From positions 1 through 64,000 of the forward strand of contig CACYDP010000084.1 of the NCBI GenBank assembly GCA_902773135.1: a stretch of DNA of 64,000 bases. The letters are read 5' to 3'. The position numbers were made by a program, and so were the translations under genes. Each line of letters opens with the position of its first letter. Position 1 is the stretch's first letter. The notes under the pieces were generated by a model. That model saw only the letters and a list, made by a program, of their open reading frames with translations, was not told the origin of the DNA and made no database searches. Source of the DNA: an uncultured Ruminococcus sp. (GTDB lineage: Bacteria; Bacillota; Clostridia; Oscillospirales; Acutalibacteraceae). Positions 1-7,984 of this stretch are shown piece by piece.

Positions 1-431
1 CAGCTTACTCTGTATTTATATATGGCGATTATGACAAAGATAACAGTACCCTTTACTTTGTGGACTACGGTGAGTATTTCCTTGCTTCCACTGACCCCAA
101 CCAGACTTTGAATCTTTACGCAGGTATTGATCAGTCATCTTTTGCGGACATTCAAGAGATGGACGGAGAAAAATATCTTTGCATCACCGATGATGCAGGT
201 ACGACACGAATGCTTTTTAAAGATGAAGCAGACGGTGTTGCAGACGGTGTGATTCACGAAGGTGAAAATGTGGTTGAAACATATGCACTGCTTCCGAATG
301 GTGCCGTAGTCAATACAGTCAAGACGGAACATATTGGATTCTTCTATACAATGGACAGAATTCTGTTTGGCCGCAGCCAGGATGATTTCTGGAATGATCT
401 CTATAATGAAGTAGACAGCAATAAAAATTAA
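1..431 (+). CDS. C-terminal part of an unrecognised protein (5' end outside window)
   Basis: The frame is open from the left edge (first full codon at position 3) to a TAA at 429-431, so this is the last 142 or so residues of a longer protein. A GTG at 60 exists, but it has no ribosome binding site and the reading frame continues upstream. The visible part is acidic, with alternating hydrophobic and polar residues that suggest beta structure, and it ends in Asn/Lys. I do not recognise a family or catalytic motif and give no function. A terminator hairpin follows within about 100 bases. Confidence 0.7.
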   Translation, partial: AYSVFIYGDYDKDNSTLYFVDYGEYFLASTDPNQTLNLYAGIDQSSFADIQEMDGEKYLCITDDAGTTRMLFKDEADGVADGVIHEGENVVETYALLPNGAVVNTVKTEHIGFFYTMDRILFGRSQDDFWNDLYNEVDSNKN

Positions 432-524
432 GCAATCATACACCATATGTCGCCGGTAAGAACAACACAGCAGTTTAAAAGTTGAATAATGGCTTTGTGC
501 GGAATTTCTGCACAGATCAACCCA

Positions 525-559
525 AAAGTCAGTGAGTTGAAAAACTTGCTGACTTTTTT
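525..559 (+). terminator. Rho-independent terminator after the first gene
   Basis: An imperfect inverted repeat (AAGTCAG...CTGACTT with a second block AGTT/AACT closer to the loop) is followed directly by a run of six T. It ends transcription of the partial gene upstream. Confidence 0.6.
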
Positions 560-566
560 GAACACT

Positions 567-615
567 AATAGCAAGAAAGACCTGTTCGTTTGATGAACAG
601 GTCTTTCTTGCTATT
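567..615. repeat. Perfect 21-bp inverted repeat, probable bidirectional hairpin between convergent genes
   Basis: Positions 567-587 and 595-615 are exact reverse complements with a seven-base loop. It lies between the plus-strand first gene and the minus-strand lipoprotein gene, where a bidirectional terminator is expected. Neither side has a clear T-run after the stem, so termination is inferred from position and stem strength only. Confidence 0.6.
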
Positions 616-619
616 GGTG

Positions 620-1117
620 TCAGTCATTTCTCCAACGGGTCTGTATTTCCAATGAAAGATCGACCAGCCCGCTGTAATTGGTTTCATAATCGTCAAGCAG
701 TTTTTGTTTGTCATTCTGATACAGTGTATCGTCTTCTTTTTCTGCGGCATATGTCACAAGAGTTTTGAGTTCCGAAATGTCGGACAGGGCAGAGGAAGCT
801 TTAATGCTGAGTTCGTCATCAAGATCGGAAAATTTGTCCGTTGCATCCAGTTTTACCAATGTCTGATATATATCGGATAATTCGTCCAACGTGTGAATAT
901 AATTGTTTGCCGAAGACTCGTTATGACAATTGAATTTTTCGTCAACTGTTTTCATCGTTCTTGTATGGTTCACAGCACTGTCAACCAGTTTTTTGACGGA
1001 AGATACATATTCTTCATTTTGCTGCTCTTTTGCAGAGGAGCAGCCTGCCAGCACAAACATCATTACTGCTGCCATAAAAAACGCAAGCGAACGTTTGTAT
1101 AAATGAGTTAATTTCAT
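620..1117 (-). CDS. Small lipoprotein of unknown function
   Basis: The protein has 165 residues. It starts with a lipoprotein signal: basic N-terminus, hydrophobic stretch and lipobox LAGC, with the acylated Cys near residue 26. AGGAG precedes the ATG at a good distance. The mature part is predicted mostly helical, with regularly spaced Leu/Val and many Asp/Glu/Lys, and ends near a QTRW motif. It should be anchored on the outer face of the membrane. It starts 15 bases after the stop of the larger lipoprotein gene at 1133-1975, so the two are almost certainly co-transcribed. No family is recognised. Confidence 0.75.
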   Translation of the reverse strand: MKLTHLYKRSLAFFMAAVMMFVLAGCSSAKEQQNEEYVSSVKKLVDSAVNHTRTMKTVDEKFNCHNESSANNYIHTLDELSDIYQTLVKLDATDKFSDLDDELSIKASSALSDISELKTLVTYAAEKEDDTLYQNDKQKLLDDYETNYSGLVDLSLEIQTRWRND

Positions 1118-1132
1118 AATTTTCTCCTGCTT

Positions 1133-1975
1133 TTAATAAAGCTCAAAATTGCCCGTCACGGAATAAATCTGTTCATACAGAACGGCTGCCCTGTTTTTGT
1201 AGAGGTCATAAACCTTGCTGTCGGCATTCATCAATCCGAGTGTACCTGTTTGATCGGTGTTGGCTTGCTGATAAATATCTTCCACTGTTTTTTCTGTTTC
1301 CTCACGCCATTGTGTTTGTACGCTGTCCAGATTTTCCTGTTCCTCGGGATTGTCTTCGAGAAGTTCGTACAATTTGGTATAGGCATTTTCCAAAGTGGTT
1401 TCCCATTGATTGGTATATTTTTGTGTAATACTTCTCATATCTGAAGTGGTTCCGGAAGAATTTTTCATTTCTTCGGTATAAGCCGCATCAATGCTGTTGG
1501 CTGCAAATAATTCATTGAAGTCCGAATTGTCGGTATAGATTTTGCTGTCCTCTTCCGTATGTTCGTGACTGTTTTCTATCTGTTCGTCATCGGAAGTATA
1601 GCCTTCTTCACTGCTTTCAGCTGATGATTCCGGAATGGTGCTGCTTTCTGTTTGGGACTTTTCGGGCTTTTCGGATTTTTCGGAACTTTCGGGTGGTGTT
1701 TCGGAAATTACATCAGGAGATTCCTCCGATGCCGTAACGCTGCTTTCGGTATCAGATGTCGGGATTTCTTCTTCGGACGGCTGTTCGGAGCTTTGACTTT
1801 GTTCTTTAGACGACTTGGTCGGATTTTTGCTCTCTGTTTCGGAAACTTCTTCTGAAACAGCATCGGTATCGGTATTGATGTCCGTATTCTTTTTTTCCTG
1901 ACTGCATCCCGACAGCAGTGATACGCACAATATAGCAGCCGTTAAAAAAGCGGCTGTTTTCAGTTTCCTTTTCAT
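1133..1975 (-). CDS. Lipoprotein with Ser/Glu-rich linker and LprI-like C-terminal domain
   Basis: I start it at the ATG read from 1975, because this places the signal peptide (MKRKLKTAAF..., lipobox LSGC) at the N-terminus and has AAGGAAA upstream; the frame runs further upstream but without support. It has 280 residues. After the lipid-anchored Cys comes a low-complexity segment of about 110 residues rich in Ser, Glu, Thr and Pro, typical of a cell-wall-spanning linker. The C-terminal 110 residues hold a Q..W...RE pattern and a later RAAVL block that resemble the LprI (DUF1311) lysozyme-inhibitor-like domain. That assignment is inference from spacing. It is followed directly by the second lipoprotein gene. 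Confidence 0.7.
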   Translation of the reverse strand: MKRKLKTAAFLTAAILCVSLLSGCSQEKKNTDINTDTDAVSEEVSETESKNPTKSSKEQSQSSEQPSEEEIPTSDTESSVTASEESPDVISETPPESSEKSEKPEKSQTESSTIPESSAESSEEGYTSDDEQIENSHEHTEEDSKIYTDNSDFNELFAANSIDAAYTEEMKNSSGTTSDMRSITQKYTNQWETTLENAYTKLYELLEDNPEEQENLDSVQTQWREETEKTVEDIYQQANTDQTGTLGLMNADSKVYDLYKNRAAVLYEQIYSVTGNFELY

Positions 1976-2069
1976 CTCATTAATTTCCTTTCTGCAAAAG
2001 AGATTTTTATTTTCCTTGTTATTAATACTACCATATTTTTGATTGTTTATCAATACCAATCTTCATTTA

Positions 2070-2975
2070 TCAGAGTACGGTGGCAAGTACCAGCATTTCA
2101 CGAATCTTCTGATAAATAGAATCAAAATCTTCGATCGGCAGGGGATTTTTGCCTTTGCCTACTTCAACGGTAAACGCAGGACGTCGAAATTTTTCCACAA
2201 ACCAATCCTTAAATCCGCCGCCGTTGGCAAGACCTGTCGGTTCGGCAATCTTATAGCCGCTGGAATAGGACATTACCTTTGCCATTTTATGTGCTTCAGC
2301 ATCATTATAGTCTCCGAAATTCCAATAAATTTCTTCTCCCTGACTGTGCAGTGCCAGAGCGTGTGTGATATTTCCTGTTCTGCAGTAGGAGGCAATTGTA
2401 CGGCTTTCTGGTTCACTTTCGGGAAATTCGCCCCCGTAGCGTGTAGAGGATGCCGAACGGATACCGTTTTTGATTTCCATTTCTTTGAGCTTTTCCCAAT
2501 TTGCTGAAAAATTATGGTTAATGTCAACACCTGCCGCATTGGACTGCCACGAAGAAGTACTGCCGCCGCTGACACTGTTGACCAGTTTTTCATAATTTCC
2601 GGCAGAGGAAGCACCATTGATCTGTATTTCAACGCCATCGGGATTAACACAGGGAACAATGGCAATACCCCGTCTGTTTAGAAAACTTCCGATACGTACA
2701 CCGCACATACTTTGACCTGTCATCACGCTGAAACATAGTTCATCGGTAAATTTAAGAAGTAAAAGTGATGTAATCCATTCCATACCGTGAAAAGCACCCG
2801 TAAACAATACCTGTTTCTGACGGCTGCCAATGCACAGTAAATCTATCGGACGAGAACACAAGCTCTCACCAATAGTATCACGGGATAAAAAACCGTAATC
2901 TATCAAAAGATTGCCTATCAATGCTTCACGGGTCATTCTGTCAGCTTTTTTGTGTATCAGTTTTTTATCTAACAT
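2070..2975 (-). CDS. M14-family zinc carboxypeptidase
   Basis: The protein has 301 residues and GGAGG upstream of its ATG. The M14 signature is complete: zinc ligands H63xxE66 in FHGMEW, NPDGVE at 111-116, DINHNF at 151-156 (substrate-binding Asn region), third zinc ligand His210 in LHSQG, and catalytic Glu271 in FTVEVGKG. Bacterial relatives cut gamma-D-Glu-diaminopimelate links in cell-wall peptides or remove C-terminal residues. There is no signal peptide, so it probably works in the cytosol, for example on recycled muropeptides; this is inference. It is a single gene with a terminal intergenic region on its 5' side. Confidence 0.85.
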   Translation of the reverse strand: MLDKKLIHKKADRMTREALIGNLLIDYGFLSRDTIGESLCSRPIDLLCIGSRQKQVLFTGAFHGMEWITSLLLLKFTDELCFSVMTGQSMCGVRIGSFLNRRGIAIVPCVNPDGVEIQINGASSAGNYEKLVNSVSGGSTSSWQSNAAGVDINHNFSANWEKLKEMEIKNGIRSASSTRYGGEFPESEPESRTIASYCRTGNITHALALHSQGEEIYWNFGDYNDAEAHKMAKVMSYSSGYKIAEPTGLANGGGFKDWFVEKFRRPAFTVEVGKGKNPLPIEDFDSIYQKIREMLVLATVL

Positions 2976-3105
2976 AATATCTTACCTCCGTTGATTTTAT
3001 ACTTATAATATAGTACTTTTCAATACTATTTTTATGTCGTATTATATGGAGATAAAAAAGAAATATTCATACAATTTTTTAATTTTTTTCAGGGCGTTTT
3101 TGGTT

Positions 3106-3133
3106 TTGTTTTTATAGTTCTTTATGGTATAAT
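3106..3133 (+). promoter_or_regulatory. Sigma-A-type promoter for the CobW-like gene
   Basis: TTGTTT and TATAAT are 16 bases apart, about 35 bases upstream of the ATG at 3168. The ribosome binding site AAAGGAG is at 3153-3159. Confidence 0.5.
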
Positions 3134-3167
3134 AAAACACAGAATAAGATATAAAGGAGCGGAAAAT

Positions 3168-4100
3168 ATGATAAAAATCGATTTAGTAACGGGATTTCTC
3201 GGTTCGGGCAAAACAACGCTGATCAAAAAGTATGCTCATTATCTGATAGAGAAAGGCAATAAAATAGGGATTCTTGAAAATGATTTTGGGGCGGTCAATG
3301 TCGATATGATGCTGTTGCAGGAACTTCAGGGAGATCACTGCAATATAGAAACAGTTGCAGGAGCGTGTGATGCAGATTGTCATAAAAGACGATTTAAAAC
3401 CAAACTGATCGCAATGGGAATGAGCGGATATGACAGGGTGATCGTTGAACCGTCGGGAATCTTTGATATAGACGAGTTCTTCGACTCTTTGAACGAAGAA
3501 CCGCTCGATCATTGGTATGAAGCAGGCAGTGTTATTACGGTTGTTGATGCGGAGTCGGAAGACAAGTTGTCGGAACAGTCGGAATATCTCCTTGCCTCGC
3601 AGTGTGCCAATGCAGGAATGATTATCCTGAGCAAAACACAGAAATGTAATGAACAACAAATTCAGGCAACCGTATCGCATATCAACAACGCATTGAACAA
3701 TATTCAATGCAGAAGAACAGTTGATAATGATGTGTTTATCAAAAACTGGGAAGATTTGAATGATGACGATTACGAAAAAATGATGTCGTGCGGATATAAA
3801 AACGAAAGCTATGTCAAAAAATACAGTGACAGCTATCCCTATCGGTCACTGTACTTTATAAATCAGAAGATCAGTATTGATGAGCTTTCCGAAACAGCGA
3901 AAAATATGCTCAGCGATAAAAGTTACGGTGACATATTCCGCATCAAAGGCTTTGTACTGAATGACAGTCAATATTATGAACTGAATGCCACACATCAGAA
4001 TATCAATACAGCACCTGTTGACAGGGGACAGGAAATCATTATTGTGATTGGTGAAAATCTGAATAAAGAGAAAATCAGCTCGGTATTGGAAAAAGCATAA
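3168..4100 (+). CDS. CobW/COG0523-family GTPase (putative metallochaperone)
   Basis: The protein has 310 residues. It has the G3E-family order: P-loop GFLGSGKTT (9-17), ENDFG (37-41), a Cys pair, and EPSG (94-97), then a divergent C-terminal domain. Relatives hydrolyse GTP to deliver zinc, cobalt or other metals to target enzymes. The usual CxCC metal motif is replaced here by C67-D-A-D-C71, so the metal site is altered. The gene has its own promoter, lies 13 bases before tmk and is probably co-transcribed with it. A metal specificity cannot be read from the context. Confidence 0.85.
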   Translation: MIKIDLVTGFLGSGKTTLIKKYAHYLIEKGNKIGILENDFGAVNVDMMLLQELQGDHCNIETVAGACDADCHKRRFKTKLIAMGMSGYDRVIVEPSGIFDIDEFFDSLNEEPLDHWYEAGSVITVVDAESEDKLSEQSEYLLASQCANAGMIILSKTQKCNEQQIQATVSHINNALNNIQCRRTVDNDVFIKNWEDLNDDDYEKMMSCGYKNESYVKKYSDSYPYRSLYFINQKISIDELSETAKNMLSDKSYGDIFRIKGFVLNDSQYYELNATHQNINTAPVDRGQEIIIVIGENLNKEKISSVLEKA

Positions 4101-4113
4101 CGGAGGAACAAAA

Positions 4114-4749
4114 ATGAACAAAGGACGTTTTATTGTATTTGAAGGAATTGACGGTTCCGGAAAAGGAACACAAATTGATTTGCTTGTCAGTGAAATGAAA
4201 AAAAGAGGCAGACAAGTATATCAGACCGCTGAACCCACCTCTTCCGCAACCGGCGGTCTGATACGTGATGCATTGGGAGGTCTGCAAAAGCGTGATGCAT
4301 ATGAACTTTCGGCGTTATTTTTGACAGACAGGATTTTTCATAATGTCAATGAAGTGAATGGGATAAAGCAGTTTCTCGAAAAGGGAACAGATGTTGTCTG
4401 TGACAGGTATTATTATTCCTCTTTTGCGTATCAGGGAATCGATGCAGATTTAAAATGGGTGATGGAGCTGAATCTGGGTTGTCAGGAAATTCTCAGACCA
4501 GACCTGTGTATTTTTCTTGATGCAGATGCGGATGCCTGCGATGAAAGAATTGAAAATAATCGTTTTGAACGTGAAATATATGAAAATCTTTCTGCACAGA
4601 AAAAAATCAGAAAAAGATTTTTGGAAGTATTTGAAATGCTGAAAGACAGAGAAAATATTCAAATCATTAACGGTACGGGAAAAATCGATCAAGTGGCAAA
4701 AGAGGTTCTTGCCGTCTATGATTCGGTATTCGGCGGCAAAGATAGATAA
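4114..4749 (+). CDS. tmk: Thymidylate kinase
   Basis: This 211-residue protein phosphorylates dTMP to dTDP, the last specific step towards dTTP. It shows the P-loop FEGIDGSGKGTQ (9-20), the base/phosphate-binding EPT at 40-42 and DRYYYSSFAYQG at 97-108, all typical of TMPK, and the usual length. The lid region is short. It has a GGAGGA ribosome binding site and follows the CobW-like gene with a 13-base gap. Confidence 0.93.
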   Translation: MNKGRFIVFEGIDGSGKGTQIDLLVSEMKKRGRQVYQTAEPTSSATGGLIRDALGGLQKRDAYELSALFLTDRIFHNVNEVNGIKQFLEKGTDVVCDRYYYSSFAYQGIDADLKWVMELNLGCQEILRPDLCIFLDADADACDERIENNRFEREIYENLSAQKKIRKRFLEVFEMLKDRENIQIINGTGKIDQVAKEVLAVYDSVFGGKDR

Positions 4750-4816
4750 TGTTTTTGATGTATAGTTTACCTGCATCACGCATACAATAATGTATATGAT
4801 TGATGGCGGTGATAAA

Positions 4817-5290
4817 ATGAGACTGAACTTCAAGTGGAAAACATTCGGGTATTCAGTGCTGATTACATTTTTGTTTGCGGCAATCGGAGGGGCAGTGACG
4901 TATTTTGGTATGCCTCAGTTTGAACAGCTTCGGCAGCCGTTTTTAAGTCCTCCATCGTTTTTGTTTCCGATTGTATGGTCTGTGCTGTTTCTGATCATGT
5001 CATTCGGGGCAGCTATTGTCTATGATTCAGAAAGCCGCAATGTACCCAAAGCATTGATGGTCTATCTGATTCAGCTGACAATGAATTTCTGGTGGTGTAT
5101 TCTGTTCTTTTCTTTCAGACTGTATCTGTTTTCGTTGATATGGCTGATACTGCTGATAGCTGCGGTGATTGTGATGATAGTGCTTTTTACACGCATCAAC
5201 AGACTTGCGGGGCTTTTGCAGATCTTTTACCTGATATGGCTGTGTTTTGCGGCATATCTGAATTTCGGAATATGGATGCTTAACGGCTGA
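4817..5290 (+). CDS. tspO: TspO/MBR family membrane protein
   Basis: I use the ATG at 4817, which follows GGCGGTGAT; an earlier in-frame ATG at 4790 has no ribosome binding site. The 157-residue product has five hydrophobic segments and the family hallmark PFLSPP...P.VWSVLF, with many Trp residues later. Members bind porphyrins or other hydrophobic ligands and act as stress or sensory proteins; the physiological role here is unknown. It follows tmk by 67 bases and ends in a strong terminator. Confidence 0.88.
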   Translation: MRLNFKWKTFGYSVLITFLFAAIGGAVTYFGMPQFEQLRQPFLSPPSFLFPIVWSVLFLIMSFGAAIVYDSESRNVPKALMVYLIQLTMNFWWCILFFSFRLYLFSLIWLILLIAAVIVMIVLFTRINRLAGLLQIFYLIWLCFAAYLNFGIWMLNG

Positions 5291-5299
5291 AAATGAAAA

Positions 5300-5334
5300 C
5301 TCGCTGTACAAAAAAGTACAGCGAGAATTTTTTG
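5300..5334 (+). terminator. Rho-independent terminator after tspO
   Basis: A perfect 10-bp stem (CTCGCTGTAC / GTACAGCGAG) with a six-A loop is followed by AATTTTTTG. Confidence 0.85.
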
Positions 5335-5338
5335 TAAT

Positions 5339-5401
5339 GGACAAACGAGTGCTGTTTTGTGTTAAGGAGGTCATAACAACACAGCAGCTTCTCATTTGTC
5401 C
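5339..5401. other. Imperfect long inverted repeat in a gene-free stretch
   Basis: The ends GGACAAA (5339-5345) and TTTGTCC (5395-5401) pair, and pairing continues inward with mismatches (GAG/CTC, GCTG/CAGC). It lies in the 185-base gap between the tspO terminator and the LRR gene. I see nothing else in that gap. Its role is unknown. Confidence 0.3.
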
Positions 5402-5519
5402 GTAAAGGGGGCAAAAACGATACAAACCGGTTGTACCGTCAGTCATAAGCATTATCTGTATCTGTTAATAAAGACGCACGAAAAAGGCAAAAGGTTCAAA
5501 ATCGGAGAAAAAATTTTAA

Positions 5520-6614
5520 TTAATTATTTTTAGATTCACGTTTGAGCGTGGCACGTGAACCGCTATACCATTGAGAATCCCACTGTGATTCACTGTTGGG
5601 AAGAAAGAGTGTTTGAGAAAAATCCCAACCGGAAAATGCATATTCACCGATATGGCGGACACTTTCGGGAATCGTAAGCGTTTCTATGCTTGTACAGCCG
5701 TAGAATGCATAACTGTCTATGTCTGTGATACTGCTCGGAAGTGTGATGTCGGTCAGATTGTCACAATTGTAAAATGCCCATATTCCGATATGAGCAACAC
5801 TGTCGGGAATACTGATCTTTTCAAGTTTGGTACATTTTGAAAAGGCAAAATTACCGATTTTTACAACACCGTTTGAGATGACAACGGTTTCCAGACGATC
5901 ACACATTGAAAAACAATCGGGGCTGATCTCGGTAAGACTTTTCGGAACGGTAAGCGTTTTGATCCCCGAACATTCGCTGAAAGTATAATCACCGGTTTTG
6001 GCAACACTGTCCGGAATATTCAGTTCGGTAAGGGACGAACATTTTCGGAATGCTTCGTTTCCGATGGCGGTGACACTGTCGGGAATGGTCAGTTGGGAAA
6101 GACTCACACAGTTATAAAATGTATAGTCGGATATTTCCGTTACTTTATCAGGAATATGAATTTTGCCGAGTGTACGGCAGTAAGCAAAAGCGTGATCTCC
6201 TATAACCGAAACATTGTCGGGAATGTTGATTTCTGTCAGTGCATAACAGTTTTCAAAAGCACTGTTGCCGATCTCAGTAACGGAATCCGGCAGACTGACA
6301 CTGATAAGATTGGGACAGTCCGCAAAAAAACTGCTGCCTACGGAACTGATGCCGTCTTTGATAATCACTTTATAGATACTTTTCTTTGCCTGTTCCGTAA
6401 AAGGAGATTGGTTGTTCTGATGATCATAATCATCGGTTTTGCCTTTTCCCGAGACAGTAAGGACACCGTTATAGTCGAGATTAAATGTAATATCGCTGTG
6501 ATTCGTGTCGGAATGATTCAGCACCATAAACAGAACAGTCATTACGATGATAACGATCAGTGTTATGCCAAGGGAAATTAACAGAATTTTAGTGGATTTT
6601 TTGTATCGATTCAT
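5520..6614 (-). CDS. BspA-type leucine-rich-repeat protein with N-terminal membrane anchor
   Basis: The protein has 364 residues. A hydrophobic segment at about residues 10-33 serves as an uncleaved signal or anchor. After about 60 residues come some eleven tandem 23-residue LRR_5 (BspA/TpLRR) repeats of the form SVTEIGxxAFxxCxxLxxIxIPD. The Cys in each repeat is part of the consensus. Such proteins are exposed on the cell surface and bind host or fibre ligands in gut bacteria. The last repeat lacks the Cys, and there is no LPXTG or dockerin, so attachment is by the N-terminal segment. The ATG is preceded by GAGGA. Confidence 0.88.
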   Translation of the reverse strand: MNRYKKSTKILLISLGITLIVIIVMTVLFMVLNHSDTNHSDITFNLDYNGVLTVSGKGKTDDYDHQNNQSPFTEQAKKSIYKVIIKDGISSVGSSFFADCPNLISVSLPDSVTEIGNSAFENCYALTEINIPDNVSVIGDHAFAYCRTLGKIHIPDKVTEISDYTFYNCVSLSQLTIPDSVTAIGNEAFRKCSSLTELNIPDSVAKTGDYTFSECSGIKTLTVPKSLTEISPDCFSMCDRLETVVISNGVVKIGNFAFSKCTKLEKISIPDSVAHIGIWAFYNCDNLTDITLPSSITDIDSYAFYGCTSIETLTIPESVRHIGEYAFSGWDFSQTLFLPNSESQWDSQWYSGSRATLKRESKNN

Positions 6615-6785
6615 AATGCTATCCTCATAAGTTTACATATTTTGTCTTCTACCTTATATTTTATAATATTTTAATAAAAAAAACAAGTGTGTCCAAAGAA
6701 CAATTCACATAAAATATATGTTAAAGTACACATTTTTGGACCGAAAATAGTATTTATTACGACTATTGAAAATTTCACAAGTGTG
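6615..6785. other. AT-rich intergenic region with weak minus-strand promoter
   Basis: Reading the minus strand, TTGTTT (6681-6686) and TAAAAT (6658-6663) are 17 bases apart and could drive the LRR gene. An interrupted repeat GTCCAAA...TTTGGAC flanks an AT-rich core further out. No gene is seen. Confidence 0.35.
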
Positions 6786-6829
6786 TAAAAAAATTCATAC
6801 TCTGCGTTTCATCAAAACAGCAGAGTATA
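6786..6829 (-). terminator. Terminator at the end of the riboflavin/HAD operon
   Basis: TACTCTGC (6798-6805) and GCAGAGTA (6820-6827) pair. On the minus strand the stem is followed by GAATTTTTTT. It lies just after the HAD gene stop codon and closes the operon that starts at the FMN riboswitch. Confidence 0.75.
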
Positions 6830-6836
6830 AAAGTTA

Positions 6837-7490
6837 TCATTTTGTTAATTTGTGAATGGCTTCGGGAATTTCAGTAATATCATTGACCAGTATATCAGCT
6901 TTTGACAATTCCTCCGCCGAACCGTAGCCATACAGACAGCCGACAGATTTCAGATGGTTTTGTACAGCTGTTTCTATATCGTGGAATCTGTCACCAATCA
7001 TTATATATTCGCCGCTGTGCTGATTCCTGAATTTTCTGAAAATTTCATATTTCGGAATTCCGCCGAATTGTTCGGAACAATAGAAAAAATCGATATACTT
7101 TTCAAGATGAAAATGTTGCCGATGACTTTCAAGATAGGAGATTCTGCAATTGCTCAGGAATAGAATGGTAAAGCCTTGGTTTTTCAATTCCGTCAGGACA
7201 TTTTCCGTATTCGGAAACAGCTGTGCGTTGCCCGAACGAATTTGTCTGTCCGTTTCTTCACCAATCATATTACGGCAGAATTCACGAATCTCAAAAGGGA
7301 GATCGGGCTGAAATGTTTCCCACATCTGTGTGCCTGTAAATCCCAGCCAATAAGAAATTTCTTTGTCAGTATACTGATGAGGTGCTGCATAGCCGTGATC
7401 GACCAGCCATTGATACGCTTTGTTAAATGCAGGACGATAGGTTACAAGGCAGTTATTCAGCGTACCGTCATAATCAAAAATAAGATTCAT
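6837..7490 (-). CDS. HAD-superfamily phosphatase, last gene of the riboflavin operon
   Basis: The 217-residue protein has HAD motif I DYDGTL (residues 6-11), motif II LSN in the middle, a Lys of motif III in IPKYEIF and motif IV GDRFHDIE. A helical cap lies between motifs I and II, as in the phosphoglycolate phosphatase (subfamily IA) group. It starts three bases after ribH stops, with its ribosome binding site (GAGG) inside ribH, and shares the operon terminator. Riboflavin synthesis needs a phosphatase for the product of RibD, and context makes this a good candidate. That role is inference; a general phosphoglycolate-type phosphatase is the alternative. Confidence 0.85.
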   Translation of the reverse strand: MNLIFDYDGTLNNCLVTYRPAFNKAYQWLVDHGYAAPHQYTDKEISYWLGFTGTQMWETFQPDLPFEIREFCRNMIGEETDRQIRSGNAQLFPNTENVLTELKNQGFTILFLSNCRISYLESHRQHFHLEKYIDFFYCSEQFGGIPKYEIFRKFRNQHSGEYIMIGDRFHDIETAVQNHLKSVGCLYGYGSAEELSKADILVNDITEIPEAIHKLTK

Positions 7491-7493
7491 CGG

Positions 7494-7961
7494 TCAAGCC
7501 TCAATTTCACGAATCAGATTGATCATTTCAATAGCACCGAGAGCACAGTCATAACCCTTATTTCCTGCTTTGGTGCCGGCACGTTCGATTGCCTGTTCAA
7601 TATTTTCGGTTGTGATAACGCCGAACATTACAGGAATATCGCTGTTGAGAGAAACGTTGGCAATACCCTTTGACACTTCGCTGCACACATAATCATAATG
7701 CGATGTGCTGCCTCTTATCACGGCACCAAGACAAATAACAGCATCATATTTTCCACTGTTTGCCATTTTGGAGGCAATCAGGGGAATTTCAAATGCTCCC
7801 GGAACCCACGCTACATCAATGGCATCTTCGCTGACATTATGTCTTTTCAGACCGTCAAGTGCACCGCTGAGCAGTTTGCTTGTGATAAACTCATTGAAAC
7901 GTGCTGCAACAATGCCGATTCTTACATTTTCGGGTACAAGATTTCCTTCAAAAACTTTCAT
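7494..7961 (-). CDS. ribH: 6,7-dimethyl-8-ribityllumazine synthase
   Basis: This 155-residue enzyme joins the ribitylaminopyrimidine with 3,4-dihydroxy-2-butanone 4-phosphate to make lumazine, the penultimate step to riboflavin. Typical blocks are [35 protein letters not shown] and [17 protein letters not shown]. Length is normal for the icosahedral class. It follows ribBA with a 23-base gap. Confidence 0.96.
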   Translation of the reverse strand: MKVFEGNLVPENVRIGIVAARFNEFITSKLLSGALDGLKRHNVSEDAIDVAWVPGAFEIPLIASKMANSGKYDAVICLGAVIRGSTSHYDYVCSEVSKGIANVSLNSDIPVMFGVITTENIEQAIERAGTKAGNKGYDCALGAIEMINLIREIEA

Positions 7962-7984
7962 GATTTAAAACTCCTTATACTATA

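Noticed and set aside
463..475. A 13-base sequence AACAACACAGCAG also found at 5376-5388
   Set aside because: Exact 13-base repeats are expected by chance in 64 kb; flanks are not related.
6684..6787. Direct repeat ACAAGTGTGT at 6684 and 6778
   Set aside because: Ten bases only, AT-rich surroundings, and no further structure.
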